A DNA stretch of 10,102 bases from JAJDGF01 sp031549325 (GCA_031549325.1 JAVBQA010000102.1:1-10102); one strand, 5' to 3'; positions 1-5,090 are shown, counted from the first letter of the stretch. Notes: generated from the letters alone by a model not told the origin. Numbers and translations: made by a program.

Positions 1-362
1 CTCTCGTCGACCGCGCCCGAGTGCATGGCGCCCATCAGCTCGTCCAGAATCACCAGGTCGGTGTGGGGATCGAGGGCGGCCTCGCAGGCCTGGTCGAACA
101 GCGCTTGCTGCGCTTCCGTCCAGACGGCTTTCTCCTCCGGCGTCATGTCCCACACGAACTTTTTCATGTCGCAGCCGTCGCGAAACAGCTGCACGTGGTC
201 CAGCTTTTTGAGGGAGTTCTGCTCGCCGGTGGGCATGGCCTTGCAGAACTGGAAGATTTTCACGTCGTAGCCGCAGCCGCTGGCGCGCAGCGCCAGGCCC
301 ATGGCGGCGGTGGTTTTTCCCTTGCCGTCACCCGTATAGATGTGCACCAAACCCTTCTTCAA
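1..362 (-). CDS. cobO: Corrinoid adenosyltransferase (CobO/BtuR type), C-terminal part missing
   Basis: ATP:cob(I)alamin / cob(I)yrinic acid a,c-diamide adenosyltransferase, which transfers the 5'-deoxyadenosyl group of ATP to Co(I) corrinoid to make coenzyme B12 forms in the cytoplasm. The first 120 residues are visible. A P-loop GDGKGKTT lies at residues 11-18, followed by the family stretch KIFQFCKAMPTGE (about 35-47) and the strand LVILDELMGA (103-112), which carries the acidic Walker B-like pair. The reading frame runs off the left edge; the family is usually about 170-200 residues, so roughly a third is missing. The start is TTG at 360-362: an in-frame TAA lies just upstream, no ATG or GTG lies between, and GGAGG (complement of 373-377) sits 10 bases before it. 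The gene is divergent from the riboswitch-controlled btuF, which fits a cobalamin salvage role. Its own promoter gives a leader too short for a riboswitch. Family assignment is confident; whether it acts in salvage or de novo synthesis is not decidable here. Confidence 0.93.
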   Translation of the reverse strand, partial: MKKGLVHIYTGDGKGKTTAAMGLALRASGCGYDVKIFQFCKAMPTGEQNSLKKLDHVQLFRDGCDMKKFVWDMTPEEKAVWTEAQQALFDQACEAALDPHTDLVILDELMGAMHSGAVDE

Positions 363-386
363 AGCAGCATCGCCTCCATTGCGTTC

Positions 387-416
387 ATTTTAACGGATAG
401 ACAGCCCGGATGGCAA
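387..416 (-). promoter_or_regulatory. Predicted sigma-70-type promoter of cobO
   Basis: On the minus strand, -35 TTGCCA (411-416) and -10 TAAAAT (387-392) each match consensus at five of six positions and are separated by 18 bases. Transcription would begin near 380, giving a leader of about 18 bases that just includes the ribosome binding site. The -35 box is 13 bases from the -35 box of the divergent btuF promoter, so the two promoters are back to back. Confidence 0.6.
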
Positions 417-429
417 GCGCGAATTTCGC

Positions 430-458
430 TTGAAACCATGCGGCTTGTGTGGTATACT
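430..458 (+). promoter_or_regulatory. Predicted sigma-70-type promoter of the riboswitch-btuF transcript
   Basis: -35 TTGAAA (430-435) and -10 TATACT (453-458) are separated by the optimal 17 bases. The expected start is near 465, about 14 bases upstream of the first aptamer helix (479), which is the usual layout for a riboswitch leader. Confidence 0.8.
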
Positions 459-478
459 CAGGGAACAATTCCATATGA

Positions 479-660
479 GGTTTGGGTGATCTTCGCCCGG
501 CGCGGCCCTTGTGGCCGTGACGCGTGAAGATTGAAAAGGGAAAGCGGTGAAAATCCGCTGCAGCCCCCGCTACTGTAAGGCGGATCCTCTTCCAAGGGCC
601 ACTGTGAAAACGGGAAGGCGGAAGACGAGACGAAGCCGAGCCAGGAGACCTGCCCAAGCC
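479..660 (+). promoter_or_regulatory. Cobalamin riboswitch aptamer
   Basis: Leader RNA element that binds adenosylcobalamin (or another cobalamin) and switches off the downstream gene when B12 is plentiful. The conserved core is readable: GGGAA...GGTGAAAATCC (about 539-559), the GCAGCCCCCGCTACTGT-like segment (about 560-577), GCCACTG (about 598-604), and the B12 box AGCCAGGAGACCTGCC (639-654). The closing helix P1 is an 8-pair match (one G-U) between GGTTTGGG (479-486) and CCCAAGCC (653-660). A second helix is visible between GATCTTC and GAAGATT, with a GC-rich hairpin inside it. The element lies between a strong promoter and an intrinsic terminator upstream of btuF, so control is most likely by premature transcription termination. 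The ligand preference (adenosyl versus aquo/methyl form) is not decided. Confidence 0.95.
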
Positions 661-714
661 GGGAACGTCCGTATGCTTCGGTGGGAAGGATCGCGATGTG
701 CAGCTTGTGCGCAT

Positions 715-751
715 GGCCCCTGTTCACGCCGGAACAGGGGCCGTTTTCTTT
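715..751 (+). terminator. Riboswitch expression platform: intrinsic terminator
   Basis: A perfect 11-pair stem, GGCCCCTGTTC (715-725) with GAACAGGGGCC (732-742), has a 6-base loop and is followed by GTTTTCTTT. It lies 54 bases after the aptamer and 31 bases before the btuF start. A smaller hairpin (ATGTGC 696-701 with GCGCAT 709-714) abuts it. I could not identify the competing antiterminator with confidence. Confidence 0.88.
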
Positions 752-782
752 GGAAAAAATCGCACGGAGGGTGGATTTTGGA

Positions 783-1634
783 ATGAAAAAGGTGCTCTGT
801 CTGGTTTTGCTCGCTCTGCTGGTTTGCCCCTGGTCGGCGCTCGCGCTGACCGTCACCGACGGCATGGGTCGTCAGGTCGCGATCGACAAGACCCCTGAGA
901 CTTGCGTATCGCTGACCCCCGCCAACACAGAGATCCTGTTCGCGCTGGGGCTTCAGGGCAAGCTGGTCGGCGTGGACAACCAGAGCGATTATCCGGCCGA
1001 GGCGCTCGCCATCGAGCCCAAGCTGGGGGGCTTCCATGCGCCCAACATTGAGGCCATCGTGGCGCTCAAGCCGGACGTGGTCTTTGCCGGAGACAAGCTG
1101 CAGAAGGACGCCGTCGCGCAGCTGGAGAATCTCGGCATGACCGTGGTTTGCAACGACCCCACCAGCTTTGACGGCGTGATTCCGGGCATCGAGCTGATCG
1201 CCCAGGTCATGGGCGTGGATCCGAGCGCCGTCACCGGCGAGATCAAAAAGGCCGAGGAAGAAGTCACCACCAAGGTGTACTTCGCGCTCTCTTTCGGCGA
1301 CTTTGGCAACTACACCGCCGGCCCCGGCACCTTCATCGACGACATGATCAGGATCTGCCGCGGCACCAACGTGGCTGGCAACATGCCGGTCTCCTGGCCC
1401 GAATACAGCATCGAACAGCTGGTCCTGGATGATCCGGACGTGATCCTCGTCTCCGACTACGCGGGCGACGGCTCTGTCGAAGCGCAGCTTTCCGCCACGC
1501 CCGGCTACAGCGAGCTGCGCGCCGTCAAGGAGGGCCATGTCTATGGCGTCGACGCCAACATCACCAGCCGCTCCGGCCCCCGCATGGGCGAAGCGCTGCG
1601 CATCATCGACGAGGCGCTGAGCAAGGCGAAATAA
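783..1634 (+). CDS. btuF: Cobalamin/corrinoid ABC transporter substrate-binding protein (BtuF-like)
   Basis: Extracytoplasmic binding protein of the FecB/BtuF (Peripla_BP_2) family, expected to deliver corrinoid to a BtuCD-type importer. It has 283 residues. An N-terminal signal peptide (MKK, hydrophobic core, SALA before about residue 22) is followed by the family opening VTDGMGRQVAI and SLTPANTEILFALGL (43-57). The strand 'ALKPDVVFAG' (94-103) and the second lobe with TAGPGTFIDDMI and a C-terminal 'SRSGPRMGEAL' helix are also seen. ATG at 783 was chosen because any earlier start would lie inside or before the leader terminator; GGAGGG (766-771) is about 11 bases upstream. The cobalamin riboswitch makes the corrinoid substrate likely, since the fold alone cannot separate corrinoid from siderophore or haem binders. 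No btuC or btuD follows; the next gene is convergent, so this is a single-gene transcript in this window. The signal peptide lacks a proper lipobox. Confidence 0.87.
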   Translation: MKKVLCLVLLALLVCPWSALALTVTDGMGRQVAIDKTPETCVSLTPANTEILFALGLQGKLVGVDNQSDYPAEALAIEPKLGGFHAPNIEAIVALKPDVVFAGDKLQKDAVAQLENLGMTVVCNDPTSFDGVIPGIELIAQVMGVDPSAVTGEIKKAEEEVTTKVYFALSFGDFGNYTAGPGTFIDDMIRICRGTNVAGNMPVSWPEYSIEQLVLDDPDVILVSDYAGDGSVEAQLSATPGYSELRAVKEGHVYGVDANITSRSGPRMGEALRIIDEALSKAK

Positions 1635-1660
1635 AACGGAATCGAGCATCCCATCTTTGG

Positions 1661-1701
1661 GGAAACAAAAGGCATCCGGGGTGAAGACCCTCGGATGCCT
1701 T
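1661..1701 (-). terminator. Intrinsic terminator of the leftward Ig-like protein gene
   Basis: The 10-pair stem AAGGCATCCG (1669-1678) with CGGATGCCTT (1692-1701) continues into GGGT/ACCC with a GAAG loop and a single bulged T. Read on the minus strand it is followed by TTTTGTTT, which suits termination of the gene ending at 1791. On the plus strand there is only TT after the stem, so it would terminate btuF less well, though it may stabilise its 3' end. Confidence 0.72.
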
Positions 1702-1738
1702 CATGCTGTCAAAAACACTGCGTCTTTTGACAGCATGA
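1701..1738. repeat. Perfect 14-bp inverted repeat (stem-loop) in the convergent intergenic region
   Basis: The arm at 1701-1714 (TCATGCTGTCAAAA) is the exact reverse complement of 1725-1738, with a 10-base spacer. It abuts the terminator stem at 1701. There is no clear U-tract in either direction, so its job is unknown: a 3' UTR stabiliser, an auxiliary terminator or a protein-binding palindrome are all possible. Confidence 0.75.
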
Positions 1739-1744
1739 ACGGCC

Positions 1745-1766
1745 CCGGACTGGTTTTCCCAGCCGG
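1745..1766. repeat. Third short stem-loop in the same intergenic region
   Basis: CCGG (1745-1748) plus CTGG (1750-1753) pair with CCAG (1759-1762) plus CCGG (1763-1766), with one unpaired A at 1749 and a TTTTC loop. On the leftward transcript this would be the first of three consecutive hairpins after the stop codon at 1791. Function unknown. Confidence 0.45.
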
Positions 1767-1790
1767 AGCCGCGCCGGATCGATTGGGCAG

Positions 1791-2465
1791 TTACGCGTCC
1801 ACGCTCACCAGCAAGCGCCAGTCGCAGTCATCCATGCCCTGCTCGAATCTGAAGCTATAGTCCACATCGGTGGCGCTCTGGATGTTGGCCCAGCCGTTGC
1901 CATCGTTTCTGTCGATTTGCCACTGATAGCGCACCGGCAAGCCGTCGAACCCAATGATCTTGGCGCTCAGCCTGATCAGGTCGCCCAGCGCGGGGCAGCG
2001 GGTGTTGGCCATGATCTGCACGCAGCGGTCAGTGATGCCTGCGTCCAGCGGCACTTCCTCGTCCAGGATCTCCACCAGCTCCTCGACTTTCTCCTCGGCG
2101 ATTTCGGCGGCTTGCGCGTCCGGGGCCGGCTGTTCATCCTGCGAAACCTCGGCGATCGAGTCGGAAGGAACGCCAATCACCTCCGCCGGCTGGTTGGTCT
2201 CGGCACAGGCGGCTGTCGCTTGGGCGGGTTCGGCGTCGGGAACCTCCGGCTCCGCCGCCTCAGGCTGCCCTTCGTCCTGGGCCTTCGAAGCGCTCTTCTC
2301 GCTCTTCTTGGGTTTTCTGCTCTTCTTTTTCTTCGATTCCTTGGCGGCTTTCTCCTCGGCGCGGATGGCGCGCGTGGGCGCGTCCTCCGCCAGAGCGATC
2401 GAGGTGACGCTGAGCATCGCCAGCGCCACCATCATCAGAGCAATCAGTTTCCGCAGGTTTTTCAT
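1791..2465 (-). CDS. Secreted protein with charged low-complexity region and C-terminal Ig-like domain
   Basis: I do not recognise a named gene; 224 residues. A signal peptide (1-26, ending in SIALA) would be cleaved before EDAPTR. Residues 36-61 are rich in Lys/Arg (KESKKKKSRKPKK), and 63-140 are acidic and Ala/Pro/Glu-rich and look disordered. Residues about 147-224 resemble a bacterial Ig-like (beta-sandwich) module: 'GDLIRLSAKIIGFDG' strands, then YQWQ (180-183), an 'IQSATDVDYSF' turn-strand, and a final 'DWRLLVSV' strand. There are four cysteines (87, 148, 157, 214). No LPXTG, SLH or lipobox anchor is seen, so it is presumably secreted or held by charge. ATG at 2465 is supported by AAGGAGG (2475-2481) with a 9-base spacer and by the signal peptide beginning right there. 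It is divergent from noc and convergent with btuF, so it is probably transcribed alone. The Ig-like assignment is by pattern, not by a profile search. Confidence 0.8.
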   Translation of the reverse strand: MKNLRKLIALMMVALAMLSVTSIALAEDAPTRAIRAEEKAAKESKKKKSRKPKKSEKSASKAQDEGQPEAAEPEVPDAEPAQATAACAETNQPAEVIGVPSDSIAEVSQDEQPAPDAQAAEIAEEKVEELVEILDEEVPLDAGITDRCVQIMANTRCPALGDLIRLSAKIIGFDGLPVRYQWQIDRNDGNGWANIQSATDVDYSFRFEQGMDDCDWRLLVSVDA

Positions 2466-2543
2466 TTGGGGGTGCCTCCTTATTTTGAGGGGGTCGCTTT
2501 TGTTTATGTTCTCACTATAGTCAGGGATAGTTACCTTGATGGT

Positions 2544-2573
2544 TACATACAATTCTTTACATGATATTTTCAA
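2544..2573 (-). promoter_or_regulatory. Candidate promoter of the Ig-like protein gene
   Basis: On the minus strand, -35 TTGAAA (2568-2573) and -10 TATGTA (2544-2549) have an 18-base spacer. The block 2490-2590 is strikingly AT-rich compared with its surroundings. Transcription would begin near 2537, leaving a leader of about 70 bases. A second possible -10, TATAGT (2515-2520), has no good -35. Confidence 0.4.
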
Positions 2574-2660
2574 TGTAATTATTTTAGTCGGTGAGGATGA
2601 CTGCACGCGCCGCGCGAGGGTAGGGGGCTGTGTGGCGTCACAGGCGAAATGATCGTCGAT

Positions 2661-2693
2661 TTGGCAAGCATGGGTGGTGCCTGAATATATACT
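2661..2693 (+). promoter_or_regulatory. Candidate promoter of the noc-like gene
   Basis: TTGGCA (2661-2666) and the AT-rich TATATACT (2686-2693) lie just upstream of the gene. The spacer is 19 bases to TATATA or 21 to TATACT, longer than ideal, so the exact boxes are uncertain. Transcription would start about 20-25 bases before the ATG. Confidence 0.35.
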
Positions 2694-2721
2694 AGGGAAA
2701 CACTTTATGGGAGGCACCGCC

Positions 2722-3519
2722 ATGCAGATCCAGCGCGAGTATACCCAGGAACGCAGGCTTTTGATCGTTCCGATCGAGAAGGTGCAGCTGTCGAAAAGCC
2801 GGCTGCGCGACCGGATCGACGAGGACTCCATCCAGGCCCTGGCCGAGTCCATCCGGCGCTATGGGCTGATCTCGCCGATCACCGTGCGCGCCAACCTGGA
2901 AGGTTACGAGCTGATCGCGGGCGAGCGGCGGCTGCGCGCCATGCTGCGGCTGGGGATGCACTTTGCCGACGCGTTTGTGGTGGATACCTGCGACATGGAC
3001 GCCTGCTTCATGGCCCTGATCGAAAACCTGCAGCGCGAACAGCTGAACTATATAGAAGAAGCCGAAGCATTCCGCGCGATGATCCGGGATTACAAGCTTT
3101 CCCAGCAGGAGCTGGCCGACAAGATCGGCAAGAGCCAGCCCATGGTGGCCAACCGGCTGCGGCTTCTGCAGCTGTCCCACGCGGTGCGGGGCGAGCTGAT
3201 CGAGCACAGCCTGACCGAGCGCCACGCCCGGGCGCTGCTGGTGCTGCCCGGCGAGGCGCTGCAGCTGGAGGCGGTGCGCGCGGCCGCCGAGCGCCAGCTG
3301 AGCGTGCGCGAGCTGGAGGCTTTGATCGCCCGCATGGGGGCGCGGCCCAAGCGGTCGGTGAAGCTCTACGTGCGCGACCACCGCATGTTCGTCAATACCG
3401 TCATGGACGCCGTGAAAACCCTGCGCCGCGCCGGGGTCAACGCCTCCGGCCGGGTGGTGGATGAAGAGGATCGGATCGAGGTGATCGTCACGCTGCCCAA
3501 GGTGGGAAGCACCGCTTAG
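2722..3519 (+). CDS. noc: ParB/Noc-family DNA-binding protein (nucleoid occlusion-like)
   Basis: Member of the ParB/Spo0J/Noc family of CTP-dependent sliding-clamp DNA-binding proteins; Noc links nucleoid position to cell division. It has 265 residues. The ParB N-terminal nuclease-like/CTP-binding domain spans about 12-105, with GERRLRA (67-73) and ALIENLQREQL (98-108), the motifs that form the nucleotide pocket. A helix-turn-helix follows at about 126-151 (LSQQELADKIGKSQPMVANR), then 'LTERHARALL'. The C-terminus (about 212-260, KLYVRDHRMFVNT...LPK) resembles the Noc C-terminal tail more than that of Spo0J. The start at 2722 has GGGAGG (2709-2714) 7 bases upstream. Oddities: the usual QPR motif near residue 28 is replaced by SRLRDRID, and no amphipathic membrane-binding helix precedes the domain. 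No parA, rsmG or other chromosome-segregation gene is nearby. Noc versus a generic ParB paralogue is not settled. Confidence 0.8.
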   Translation: MQIQREYTQERRLLIVPIEKVQLSKSRLRDRIDEDSIQALAESIRRYGLISPITVRANLEGYELIAGERRLRAMLRLGMHFADAFVVDTCDMDACFMALIENLQREQLNYIEEAEAFRAMIRDYKLSQQELADKIGKSQPMVANRLRLLQLSHAVRGELIEHSLTERHARALLVLPGEALQLEAVRAAAERQLSVRELEALIARMGARPKRSVKLYVRDHRMFVNTVMDAVKTLRRAGVNASGRVVDEEDRIEVIVTLPKVGSTA

Positions 3520-3524
3520 GGAGG

Positions 3525-3581
3525 CGCTGCCGCCTGGGAACCACCGCTGGGGCCAGCGCCCCAGACCACAGCTTGGCAGCG
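3525..3581. repeat. GC-rich palindromic element after noc (possible dispersed repeat)
   Basis: The outer arms CGCTGCC (3525-3531) and GGCAGCG (3575-3581) are reverse complements. Inside lie two mutually exclusive stems: CTGGGG (3547-3552) with CCCCAG (3559-3564), or CGCTGG with CCAGCG (3545-3558). It begins six bases after the noc stop and directly precedes the noc terminator. Its composition recalls intergenic GC-rich repeats of high-GC Clostridia; being a repeat is an inference because only one copy is in the window. Confidence 0.4.
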
Positions 3582-3582
3582 G

Positions 3583-3614
3583 CGCGGGCGAATTGTGTTC
3601 GTCCGCGTTTCTTT
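3583..3614 (+). terminator. Intrinsic terminator of noc
   Basis: The 10-pair stem CGCGGGCGAA (3583-3592) with TTCGTCCGCG (3598-3607) contains one G-U pair and a 5-base loop, and is followed at once by TTTCTTT (3608-3614). It separates noc from the liv operon promoter at 3648. Confidence 0.85.
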
Positions 3615-3647
3615 GCAGGAATATCCATGCAATTTATCAGTTTTGGC

Positions 3648-3676
3648 TTGCAAATTCGCAGAACAACATCTATAAT
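3648..3676 (+). promoter_or_regulatory. Strong predicted promoter of the liv operon
   Basis: -35 TTGCAA (3648-3653) and a perfect -10 TATAAT (3671-3676) are separated by the optimal 17 bases, in an AT-rich island. Transcription should begin near 3683, giving a leader of about 94 bases before livJ. Confidence 0.85.
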
Positions 3677-3712
3677 TAAGCATTATGAATCGCATGTGAA
3701 GCAAATATGCAA

Positions 3713-3742
3713 TATGTGCGGGTGAATTGCCCGTATCACATA
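3713..3742 (+). promoter_or_regulatory. Stem-loop in the livJ 5' leader
   Basis: TATGTG plus CGGG (3713-3722) pairs with CCCG (3730-3733) and CACATA (3737-3742), with a 7-base loop and a 3-base bulge (TAT). It lies mid-leader, about 23 bases upstream of the livJ ribosome binding site. No U-tract follows, so it is not a terminator. It may stabilise the mRNA or bind a regulator; I recognise no known riboswitch or T-box. Confidence 0.45.
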
Positions 3743-3776
3743 TAGAATTCTCGGGATAGGAAGAGGAGGAATACCC

Positions 3777-4901
3777 ATGAAGAAAACCTTGTCTTTGATT
3801 CTTGTGCTCGTTCTGGCGCTGGGGCTGTGCTCCGCCGCGCTTGCCGACACCATCAAGATCGGCGGCATCGCGCCGCTGACCGGGCCGGTCGCCAACTACG
3901 GCATTCTGTGCCGCGAAGGCATGGACCTGTACGTGGAAGAGCTCAACGCCAAGGGCGGCCTGCTGGGGCAGCAGGTGGAGGTGACGTGGATGGACGACGT
4001 GCACGACGCCACCACGGCCACCAACGCTTACAACCAGCTGATGTCCGACGGCATCGTGGCGCTGATGGGCCCGGTGACCACCACGCCCACCCTGGCTGTG
4101 GCCGAGCGCGCCGCCCAGGACGGCACCCCCATGATCTCCCCGTCGGCCACCGCCTACGATGTGACCACCGGCCGCCCCAACGTGTTCCGCACCTGCTTCC
4201 TGGATCCGTTCCAGGCCGAGCTGCTGGCGCAGCTGGCCGCCGAGAACCTGGGCGCCAAGAAGGTCGCCGTGCTGTTTGACAACACCAACGACTACTCCAT
4301 CGGGCTGTGCGAGTCCTTTGCCAAGAAGGCCGAGGCGCTGGGCCTTGAGGTCGTGGCGCAGGAAGCGGCCGTCGAGGGCGACGCCGACTACACCCCGCAG
4401 CTGGGCAAGATCGCCGACGCGCAACCGGACGCGCTGCTGATCGCTTACTACTACGAGTCCGCCGCGCTGGTGCTGCGCCAGAGCCAGGACGTGGGCCTGG
4501 ACTGCTACATGCTGGGCGCTGACGGCTGGGCCGACATCCAAAAGCAGGTGGAGGACGCGCCGGAGCTGCTCGAGAAGGCCATCTACTGCGACAGCTTCTC
4601 CCCGGCCGACACCAGCCCCGAGGCGCAGTCGTTTGTGGCTTCCTTCACCGCCAAGTACGGCAAGACGCCCAGCGGCTTCAACTCCCTCGGCTACGACACC
4701 GCCAAGATCCTGCTGTCGGCCATCGAGGCCGCCGGCACCACCGAGGACAAGGCGCTGATCGTCGAGAAGATGAAGGCCACCAGCCTGGATTGCGTGGGCG
4801 GCCACATCACCTTCAATGACCACAATGACCCGATCAAGTCGGCGTTCATGATGGGCTTCAAGGACGGTCAGCCGGAGCTGAACACCAGAATCGATCCGTA
4901 A
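3777..4901 (+). CDS. livJ: Branched-chain amino acid/amide ABC transporter substrate-binding protein
   Basis: Extracytoplasmic type-1 periplasmic-binding-fold protein (Peripla_BP_6, LivJ/LivK-like) that captures leucine/isoleucine/valine or a related amide substrate and hands it to the LivH-LivM pore. It has 374 residues, close to the family's usual 360-390. The signal peptide MKKTLSLILVLVLALG...SAALA would be cleaved before D24. The mature start IKIGGIAPLTGPVANYG and the lobe-1 segment 'NAKGGLLGQQVEV' are classic, as are 'ALMGPVTTTPTLAVAE', 'PMISPSATA' and the lobe-2 'KKVAVLFDNTNDYS'. The start at 3777 has GGAGGA (3765-3770) with a 6-base spacer. It is the first gene of livJ-livH-livMG-livF. 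The substrate cannot be fixed: this family also includes urea, short-chain amide and aromatic-compound binders, but no urea-cycle or amidase gene is adjacent. A Cys at about residue 18 is not in a proper lipobox, so lipid anchoring is doubtful. Confidence 0.92.
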   Translation: MKKTLSLILVLVLALGLCSAALADTIKIGGIAPLTGPVANYGILCREGMDLYVEELNAKGGLLGQQVEVTWMDDVHDATTATNAYNQLMSDGIVALMGPVTTTPTLAVAERAAQDGTPMISPSATAYDVTTGRPNVFRTCFLDPFQAELLAQLAAENLGAKKVAVLFDNTNDYSIGLCESFAKKAEALGLEVVAQEAAVEGDADYTPQLGKIADAQPDALLIAYYYESAALVLRQSQDVGLDCYMLGADGWADIQKQVEDAPELLEKAIYCDSFSPADTSPEAQSFVASFTAKYGKTPSGFNSLGYDTAKILLSAIEAAGTTEDKALIVEKMKATSLDCVGGHITFNDHNDPIKSAFMMGFKDGQPELNTRIDP

Positions 4902-4933
4902 GCATCTGCCGCTTGTAAGCGCGGTTTGAAGGA

Positions 4934-4980
4934 TAGGGAAAAAGGGGCGCGCAGCTCCTTTTTCCCTACGCTTGTTCTTT
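4934..4980 (+). terminator. Stem-loop after livJ, likely partial terminator or 3' stabiliser
   Basis: A 12-pair perfect stem, TAGGGAAAAAGG (4934-4945) with CCTTTTTCCCTA (4957-4968), has an 11-base loop. The sequence after it (ACGCTTGTTCTTT) is only moderately U-rich. It falls 33 bases after the livJ stop and about 120 bases before livH. Such structures between a binding-protein gene and its permease genes commonly lower downstream expression or protect the upstream mRNA; that role here is inferred. Confidence 0.6.
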
Positions 4981-4994
4981 GCGGGTGCACATTT

Positions 4995-5050
4995 TGTCAT
5001 CCGGAGCGAAGCGAAGGGCCGCGGGCCGCTTCGTTTGGCTCGGCATGACA
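4995..5050. repeat. 56-bp imperfect palindrome resembling a dispersed intergenic repeat
   Basis: The ends TGTCAT (4995-5000) and ATGACA (5045-5050) are exact inverted repeats. The arms stay largely complementary inwards (GAGC with GCTC, GAAGC/CGAAG with GCTTCG) to a GGCC...GGCC centre. The left arm TGTCATCC-GAGCGAAGCGAAG follows a pattern I know from small intergenic palindromes found in many copies in various bacterial genomes. It lies between livJ and livH, inside the transcribed operon. No ORF or transposase is associated. Copy number cannot be seen from here. Confidence 0.65.
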
Positions 5051-5090
5051 GGGGTCAAGGGCTCTACCGACGTATTCAGGGGGAATGGCC

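Noticed and set aside
681..782. Upstream extension of btuF to an earlier ATG
   Set aside because: It would start before the riboswitch terminator and place non-signal-like residues ahead of an obvious signal peptide; ATG 783 has a ribosome binding site.
570..1649. Minus-strand open frame opposite the riboswitch and btuF
   Set aside because: It covers a confident riboswitch and terminator and shows no recognisable domain; antisense shadow of btuF.
1917..2564. Plus-strand open frames opposite the Ig-like protein gene
   Set aside because: The minus-strand gene has a signal peptide, an ideal ribosome binding site and an Ig-like C-terminus; the plus-strand frames are compositionally odd and run into the promoter region.
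2466..2852. N-terminal extension of the Ig-like protein through the intergenic region into noc
   Set aside because: The AAGGAGG site and signal peptide fix the start at 2465; the extension would cover both promoters and overlap noc.
3516..5000. Long minus-strand open frame opposite livJ
   Set aside because: It is low-complexity Gly/Val/His/Gln-rich antisense of a clear livJ and crosses the noc terminator and the liv promoter.
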